A DNA stretch of 10,386 nt, taken from Desulfobulbus sp. (GTDB taxonomy: Bacteria > Desulfobacterota > Desulfobulbia > Desulfobulbales > Desulfobulbaceae). The notes under the pieces were generated by a model. It was not told where the DNA came from and searched no databases. It was given only the letters and a program-made list of their open reading frames with translations. Both the position numbers and the translations under genes were made by a program. Numbering within the stretch: the stretch's first letter is position 1; every line of letters begins with the position of its first letter. This document shows, piece after piece, positions 6,268 through 10,386 of the stretch. Location of the stretch: assembly GCA_028684915.1 (NCBI GenBank), contig JAQUEZ010000214.1, positions 1 through 10,386 of the forward strand, read 5' to 3'.

Positions 6268-6294
6268 GAGAATACTTAATTTACATGCTATGTA
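6266..6294 (+). promoter_or_regulatory. Sigma-70-type promoter for the WYL operon
   Basis: TTGAGA (6266-6271), a 17-base spacer and TATGTA (6289-6294) form a good promoter 33 bases before ATG 6328. The -35 box overlaps the right end of the 16-bp palindrome, which would let a bound repressor block RNA polymerase. Confidence 0.55.
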
Positions 6295-6327
6295 TCTTTT
6301 TCGAATTGCAAAATACAACATGGTGTA

Positions 6328-7230
6328 ATGATGGATAAAATGAGATGGAGCACAAGGAAGCGGATCGAGTTTATCGAATCGCGCCTTTTTTGGGACGGAA
6401 AGGTGAGCAGGAAAGATTTGACAGATTTTTTTGATGTCTCAGTTCCCCAGGCAACGAAAGATCTGAAAATGTACGCTGATATCGCTCCGGAGAACATTAA
6501 GTACGATAGGAGCGCAAAATGTTACGTTATCGGTGACAATTTCAAAGAGGCGATGGGTGAGCTAAACAGCGACAGTTATTTTTCCCATCTTTCTGCAACC
6601 GGGATTAACCACGATGGTATTTTCTTTTGTGGGATGACGCCGCCCGCGTATCAATTGCCTTTTTTGGCGAGAAAAATTAGTCGTTCTATTCTCAAAGCTA
6701 TTCTCTTCTGCATGCGCGAAGACCTTTCCGTTGAAATCGAATATCAGTCGATGAGTACCCCTGAACCAACCAAAAGATGGATAACTCCACATGCGTTAGG
6801 GTTTGATGGGTTTAGGTGGCACGTTCGGGCTCTTTGTCATCGACACAAAATGTATAGAGATTTTGTTTTGAGCAGAATAATTTCTGTAGGGAATAGAAAG
6901 CAATTTGGATTTGGACATAATAACGATTATTTGTGGAATAATAATCTGAAATTTCGCATAGCTCCACATCCTGATCTACCTCCTGGTCAAAAGAAAAGTA
7001 TCAGTTGTGAATTTAATATGACAGACGGTGAAGTGATTCTTGAGATAAAAGCCGCATTTCATTTTTATCTTAAACGCAGACTTCGCTTCAACATTGAAAA
7101 TGATAAACAAGAAATAAATGATTATCATGTTGTTATAGTAAATAACGACGAGATTGAGGCGAAATTATCTTTATTATTTGAGTTGGAGTCTTCTAAAGTT
7201 AATGAACTTCCCATTGATTTGTCATTATGA
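6328..7230 (+). CDS. WYL-domain transcriptional regulator of the CapW/BrxR type
   Basis: The 300-aa protein has the three-part plan of defence-associated WYL repressors. An N-terminal winged helix-turn-helix (about 6-70) contains RIEFIESRLFWDGKVSR, LTDFFDVSVPQATKDL and YDRSAKCYV, which are hallmarks of the CapW/BrxR group. A WYL domain (about 125-190) contains ITPHALGFDGFRWHVRALCH and RDFVLSRIISV. A WCX-like C-terminal domain covers about 210-290. In characterised relatives the dimer represses CBASS or BREX operons, and the WYL domain is thought to sense a ligand. The start is one of ATG 6328, 6331 or 6340, with no strong ribosome site. The stop overlaps the next start as ATGA. Its position as first gene of the operon, with a palindrome in the promoter, fits autoregulation. 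The fold call is strong. The sensed signal is unknown. Confidence 0.88.
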   Translation: MMDKMRWSTRKRIEFIESRLFWDGKVSRKDLTDFFDVSVPQATKDLKMYADIAPENIKYDRSAKCYVIGDNFKEAMGELNSDSYFSHLSATGINHDGIFFCGMTPPAYQLPFLARKISRSILKAILFCMREDLSVEIEYQSMSTPEPTKRWITPHALGFDGFRWHVRALCHRHKMYRDFVLSRIISVGNRKQFGFGHNNDYLWNNNLKFRIAPHPDLPPGQKKSISCEFNMTDGEVILEIKAAFHFYLKRRLRFNIENDKQEINDYHVVIVNNDEIEAKLSLLFELESSKVNELPIDLSL

Positions 7231-7712
7231 GAACTAGGATGTGGAATAATTTGTCGAATATAAAATTCAAAGTATTTTACACCGAAAAATGGTCTAAAAT
7301 CGATGAATTTCTTGGGAAATTTTATTCATTTATTCTTTCTTTTGTTGCCGCAGGTAGTGTGGCTGGCTGGTCTTTGTGGAAAGAATACCCTGTATTGTGG
7401 GGAACATTAATTACAATTTCGCAATTAATGCATGTGGCAAAACCATATGTACCATTTATAGGAGACGATAGAGATATGATCGAAATGTCTCATGAGTTCG
7501 ATCTTCTTTATTTGAAGTATGAAAAGATTTGGTATGCTCTTGAATATGATAAATTATCAAAAGAAGATGCTGAGGATCAACTGTATGTTTTAAAAGAAGA
7601 GGAATGTAAGATAGAAAAAAAATACAGAAAACTATACTGTCCCGAAATAAAGAGATTTACGGAAGACACGCAAAAGAAGACCTATCATTTTTTGTCGTTA
7701 AATTTTTTATGA
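7227..7712 (+). CDS. Two-helix membrane protein, candidate effector of a WYL-regulated defence operon
   Basis: This 161-aa protein has two predicted membrane helices near the N-terminus, about 33-51 (YSFILSFVAAGSVAGWSLW) and 55-72 (PVLWGTLITISQLMHVAK). A long, highly charged and probably coiled C-terminal region follows (about 80-158), rich in Glu, Lys and Tyr, for example LYLKYEKIWYALEYDKL. Two short N-terminal helices with two membrane spans and a helical tail recall SLATT-type pore-forming effectors of nucleotide-signalling defence, but I cannot assign it to that family by eye. No enzymatic motif is visible. The ATG overlaps the WYL gene's stop (ATGA), so the two are translationally coupled. 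An ATG at 7239 is a weaker alternative. Codon use is A+T-rich, like the WYL gene and unlike the flanking restriction and helicase genes. Membrane disruption on infection is an inference from architecture and context. Confidence 0.75.
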   Translation: MRTRMWNNLSNIKFKVFYTEKWSKIDEFLGKFYSFILSFVAAGSVAGWSLWKEYPVLWGTLITISQLMHVAKPYVPFIGDDRDMIEMSHEFDLLYLKYEKIWYALEYDKLSKEDAEDQLYVLKEEECKIEKKYRKLYCPEIKRFTEDTQKKTYHFLSLNFL

Positions 7713-7723
7713 GGCATAATATT

Positions 7724-7870
7724 ATGAGCGAGGAACCACGGACTCCAAACCAACAGCCACAAAAATCACCGCAACAACCAACTGTAATAATACGACCAAG
7801 TCGTCCTAGTGAAGAGATTCGCGTTCCAAATATACCGACACCACCACCACCCCCACCAGAAAAAAGATGA
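7724..7870 (+). CDS. Proline-rich 48-aa protein at the end of the WYL operon
   Basis: A short frame begins MSEEPRTPNQQPQKSPQQ and ends IPTPPPPPPEKR, followed by TGA 7868-7870. The product is rich in Pro and Gln, with a six-proline tract, a central hydrophobic patch TVIIRP and EEIRVPN. It has no cysteine, no signal and no membrane helix, so it is probably extended or disordered. The ATG has GAGG nine bases upstream, and the gene starts 11 bases after the membrane-protein stop, so it is probably the third gene of the operon. Proline tracts of this kind often dock onto other proteins, so it could be a partner or antagonist of the membrane protein. I know of no family. Support comes from the ribosome site, spacing and composition; length alone would not suffice. 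Confidence 0.55.
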   Translation: MSEEPRTPNQQPQKSPQQPTVIIRPSRPSEEIRVPNIPTPPPPPPEKR

Positions 7871-8147
7871 GAAATAACCTGTTGGTTTCGTTTGAATCAG
7901 AGGCGTGACAGGACAGAAATATCTCCTGTTGCTACAACAGTCGCCCGCAGGCCGTAAGTTCTTGAGGGATCTTATATTTTCTCAGGAGTGGCCATGAATC
8001 AACATGCGCTGTCATCACCAGGATGCTGGGAGCATCTTGGCATGACCGGCATCTCTGGTGACATCTTTTTTTAAAGTTTCTGCCTGGAAGGCTCGCCGAG
8101 CTGTGTTCAGCATGAACTAAATCTTGCGCCTACCATGCATGCTGAGG
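7871..8147. other. Non-coding spacer with hairpins between the WYL operon and the AbiEi gene
   Basis: I see no convincing gene here. CTGTTG (7926-7931) and CAACAG (7935-7940) form a tight inverted repeat without a T-tract. A 26-codon frame at 7994-8074 has AGGAG five bases upstream, but it runs through the hairpin and T-run at 8015-8072 and resembles nothing I know. On the minus strand, downstream of the AbiEi stop where a toxin gene would be expected, only short frames occur. Confidence 0.45.
8015..8072 (+). terminator. Possible terminator downstream of the WYL operon
   Basis: TCACCAGGATGC (8015-8026) pairs with GCATCTCTGGTGA (8049-8061) with a single bulged base, and seven T follow at 8066-8072. 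The loop is 22 bases long, and an alternative small hairpin, GATGC-TGGGA-GCATC, lies within it. It is about 145 bases after the last gene, farther than usual, so the call is tentative. Confidence 0.4.
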
Positions 8148-8750
8148 TCAAACGCTCATTGCCTCCAGATAGGGCCGCATCACATTGCTCACCCGGCAGA
8201 TCTTGGCAAACCGCCAAAGAGTATCAGCTTCGCATCGACGGTTTCTCAAGCAATCTTTCAAGGCTTCAAGTGCCACATCCAGGCCAATTTTATTGCGATA
8301 TTTTAAGCAATCAGCCACAGTTTTCCCCGGTTGATATATTGCCACAGGTATTCCATCGATGATATGGCTCTCGATTCCTTCAATCAATGCCGGGCCGGAA
8401 AAACGAACGAAGCGGATTGGCAAAGCCTTGTTCACCGGCAAACGTGTTTTGCGGTCAATCGCCATCCAAATCTCATGGGGTGCCTGGGTGGTGAGGTTAT
8501 GGAACCGGAGAGCGGAAAACAGACAGATAACTCCTTTCGGTACCATCTTCGCGGCTTCCGCCAGGGAATGATGCTCGGAAATCTGGGTGTCGGGCAGTCG
8601 ATACAGCCCACGGGCCACCTTTTCCACCAAACCCCGCTGGTAGAGCCGTTGCAAGGTAATGCGTGGAATACTTAGTTCGTCAAGTTCAGCAGGACGAAGA
8701 ACCGTTCGCGTCTTGAGGATTTTTAGAATTTTTTGAGAACTTTCTTGCAT
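8148..8750 (-). CDS. AbiEi-type antitoxin, apparently without its toxin
   Basis: The 200-aa protein matches the AbiEi antitoxin plan. An N-terminal winged helix (about 5-55) contains RPAELDELSIPRITLQRLYQ and ends in the hallmark VARGLYRLPD. The larger C-terminal domain contains GVICLFSALRFHNLTTQAPH, EIWMAIDRK, PIRFVRFSG, IPVAIYQPGKTVADCLKYR and a closing RPYLEAMSV. In type IV AbiE systems AbiEi represses its own promoter and antagonises AbiEii, a nucleotidyltransferase toxin normally encoded just downstream. Here the sequence after the stop holds no such gene. ATG 8750 has AAGGA six bases upstream, which is a good start. Neutralising an AbiEii encoded elsewhere, acting as a plain repressor, or being a leftover are all possible. 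Confidence 0.85.
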   Translation of the reverse strand: MQESSQKILKILKTRTVLRPAELDELSIPRITLQRLYQRGLVEKVARGLYRLPDTQISEHHSLAEAAKMVPKGVICLFSALRFHNLTTQAPHEIWMAIDRKTRLPVNKALPIRFVRFSGPALIEGIESHIIDGIPVAIYQPGKTVADCLKYRNKIGLDVALEALKDCLRNRRCEADTLWRFAKICRVSNVMRPYLEAMSV

Positions 8751-8936
8751 ATAGCGTCCTTGTTGGGATATTCCAATTACGTGGTGTCACCGTAGAGCTG
8801 ATTTTTTCGTGTTTTAATATGTAGGCATTTGTAAAAATATGCTAACACTTTATCGCTAACATGGCAAATTCAAGAATGATGAGAAGGGAGAGATGAAGGC
8901 GAGAGGAAAGGAAGGCAAAACCAGGAATTGGGGCCG
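8751..8936. promoter_or_regulatory. Divergent control region between the AbiEi gene and the helicase gene
   Basis: The spacer contains the interrupted palindrome GGTG-T-CACC (8783-8791) and two copies of GCTAAC (8841-8846 and 8855-8860). AbiEi proteins are known to bind repeats in their own promoter, so these are candidate sites. I could not place -35 and -10 boxes with confidence. Near the helicase start are two tiny overlapping frames, described in the findings. Confidence 0.35.
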
Positions 8937-10386
8937 ATGAAGATCATCGACAATATCAATTCTTTGCTGGGTGACGATCTGAAGGCCTCCATCCACCATA
9001 AGGACAAACTGAAAATCGCGGCATCGTGCTTTTCGATCTATGCCTATGAAGCCCTCAAGTCTGAGCTTGCAAAGATAGAGTCGTTGGAATTCATCTTCAC
9101 CGCACCGACCTTCGTACCTCATGAAGTCACCGACAAGCTCAGAAAGGAACGTCGAGAGTTCTTTATTCCCAAGACCAACCGGGAACGCAGCCTTTATGGC
9201 TCCGAATTTGAAATCCAGCTTCGCAATAAACTTACCCAGCGTGCCATTGCTCGCGAATGTGCCGAATGGATGCGTCGTAAAGCCAGATTTCGTTCAAACA
9301 AGACCAAATCGCCAATGCAGCAATTTGCCTGCATTCAAAGACCGGAGCAGGAAGTAGCATATATGCCGTTGCATGGGTTCACCGCTGTGGATCTGGGCTA
9401 TCAACAGGGTGATGCCATTTCCAATATCGTCAACCGGATCGATGAAACTGCTTTTACCTCAACATACCTTCAACTTTTTGACCAGATCTGGAGTGACTCC
9501 ACCAAACTTGAGGATGTAACCGCAGCTATCTGTGATCATATCGCATCGGTCTATCAAGAGAATTCGCCGGAACGCATCTATTTCCTGATACTCTACAATA
9601 TTTTCAGTGAATTCCTCGACGATATCGACGAGGACGTCCTGCCCAACGACCGCACTGGTTATCAGAATACGCTGGTATGGAACAAACTTTTCAATTTCCA
9701 GCGAGATGCTGCCATAGGGATTATCAACAAGCTGGAATCGTATAACGGTTGCATTCTGGCCGATAGTGTTGGTCTTGGTAAAACCTTCACCGCCTTAGCC
9801 GTTGTGAAATATTACGAACTGCGCAACCGTTCAGTGCTAGTACTGTGTCCCAAGAAACTTGCCGACAACTGGCTGAACTTCAACAGCAACCTGACGACGA
9901 ATATCTTTTCCAGGGATCGCTTCAATTATGATGTTCTCTGCCACACTGACCTTTCCCGCACCTCGGGTGAGTCGTTTGGCATTCCTCTGAACCGGGTTAA
10001 TTGGGGCAATTACGACCTGGTCGTCATCGATGAATCGCATAATTTCCGTAACAACGATGCTGTCAAGGACCGGGAAACCCGTTACCAGAAGCTGATGAAT
10101 CAGGTCGTCCGCCAGGGCGTAAAAACCAAGGTTCTGATGCTGTCAGCCACCCCGGTCAACAATCGATTCAATGATCTGCGCAATCAACTCGCACTGGCGT
10201 ACGAAGGTGACTCTGAAATTCTCAGCAAGAAGCTGAAAACGGGAAAATCGGTGGAAGAAATTTTCCGCAATGCCCAGACGGTCTTCAACCAGTGGTCAAA
10301 ATTGGCTCCGGAGGATCGTACGGCACGAGCTATCCTGGATTCCCTTGATTTTGATTTTTTTGAACTGCTGGACAGCGTCACCATTG
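8937..10386 (+). CDS. SNF2/DEAD-like helicase, N-terminal 483 codons (3'-truncated by the window)
   Basis: The frame is open from ATG 8937 to the window end. The helicase core shows FQRDAA at 254-259, motif I ADSVGLGKT at 275-283, VVIDESH at 362-368 (a DESH variant of the DEAD/DEAH box) and motif III LSATPVNN at 402-409. These are typical of superfamily 2, SNF2-like ATPases that move on DNA. The first 240 residues contain DKLKIAASCFSIYAYEAL and PLHGFTAVDLG (144-154), which resemble the PLD-like domain found before such helicases in restriction and defence loci. I see no clear HKD nuclease motif. An AGGA lies ten bases before the ATG. The C-terminal helicase half is beyond the window. Proteins of this type often sit beside DNA methyltransferases, so downstream restriction genes would be expected. 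A repair or Rad54-like role is the alternative. Confidence 0.85.
   Translation, partial: MKIIDNINSLLGDDLKASIHHKDKLKIAASCFSIYAYEALKSELAKIESLEFIFTAPTFVPHEVTDKLRKERREFFIPKTNRERSLYGSEFEIQLRNKLTQRAIARECAEWMRRKARFRSNKTKSPMQQFACIQRPEQEVAYMPLHGFTAVDLGYQQGDAISNIVNRIDETAFTSTYLQLFDQIWSDSTKLEDVTAAICDHIASVYQENSPERIYFLILYNIFSEFLDDIDEDVLPNDRTGYQNTLVWNKLFNFQRDAAIGIINKLESYNGCILADSVGLGKTFTALAVVKYYELRNRSVLVLCPKKLADNWLNFNSNLTTNIFSRDRFNYDVLCHTDLSRTSGESFGIPLNRVNWGNYDLVVIDESHNFRNNDAVKDRETRYQKLMNQVVRQGVKTKVLMLSATPVNNRFNDLRNQLALAYEGDSEILSKKLKTGKSVEEIFRNAQTVFNQWSKLAPEDRTARAILDSLDFDFFELLDSVTI

Noticed and set aside
7926..7940. Tight inverted repeat CTGTTG-CTA-CAACAG as a terminator of the WYL operon.
   Set aside because: The stem is only six base pairs and no T-tract follows on either strand.
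7994..8074. A 26-codon frame with AGGAG upstream.
   Set aside because: It runs through the putative terminator hairpin and T-run and has no recognisable sequence. It was left out as a gene.
8124..8675. Several plus-strand frames.
   Set aside because: They are antisense to the clear AbiEi gene and have no ribosome sites or motifs.

Overview
The window is accessory DNA from a Gram-negative bacterium, most likely a proteobacterium or a member of Desulfobacterota. The taxon is inferred from an F-type TraG-like conjugation protein and from the style of the genes, and I could not test it. The left end carries conjugation or mobile-element genes. The rest is a series of anti-phage or restriction-type genes, some intact and some decayed, so it looks like the cargo or defence island of an integrative conjugative element or plasmid.

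Layout: (1) 1-3061, transfer module: the C-terminal part of a TraG-like mating-pair protein (+), a small zinc-ribbon protein (-), an exported SLT lytic transglycosylase (+) and two tightly spaced small genes of unknown function (-). (2) 3329-5477, the ruins of a type I restriction-modification operon. A 39-codon remnant of the HsdM N-terminus overlaps (ATGA) an intact 488-aa AlbA_2/GHKL-ATPase regulator. A 23-bp direct repeat follows, then a multiply frameshifted C-terminal remnant of HsdR. No specificity subunit is visible. (3) 5543-7870, a divergent locus noticeably richer in A+T than its flanks. Two small genes run leftward and end at a good terminator. Rightward there is a three-gene operon: a WYL-domain repressor of the CapW/BrxR type, a two-helix membrane protein, and a 48-aa proline-rich protein. 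The divergent promoters flank a perfect 16-bp palindrome that is a natural operator candidate. This operon is my best candidate for a poorly described defence system. (4) 7871-8147, non-coding with hairpins and a possible terminator. (5) 8148-8750, an AbiEi-type antitoxin (-) with no AbiEii toxin gene beside it. (6) 8937 to the window end, the first 483 codons of a large SNF2/DEAD-like helicase (+), with motif I, a DESH box and SATP, cut by the window edge.

How they may work together: the tra genes and transglycosylase would serve transfer of the element, while the WYL-regulated membrane operon, the helicase and formerly the type I system would protect the host or the element. The type I system and the AbiE pair appear to have lost their enzymatic or toxic halves while keeping their regulatory ones, which suggests repeated turnover in this cargo region. 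All functional statements rest on motif reading, without database comparison.
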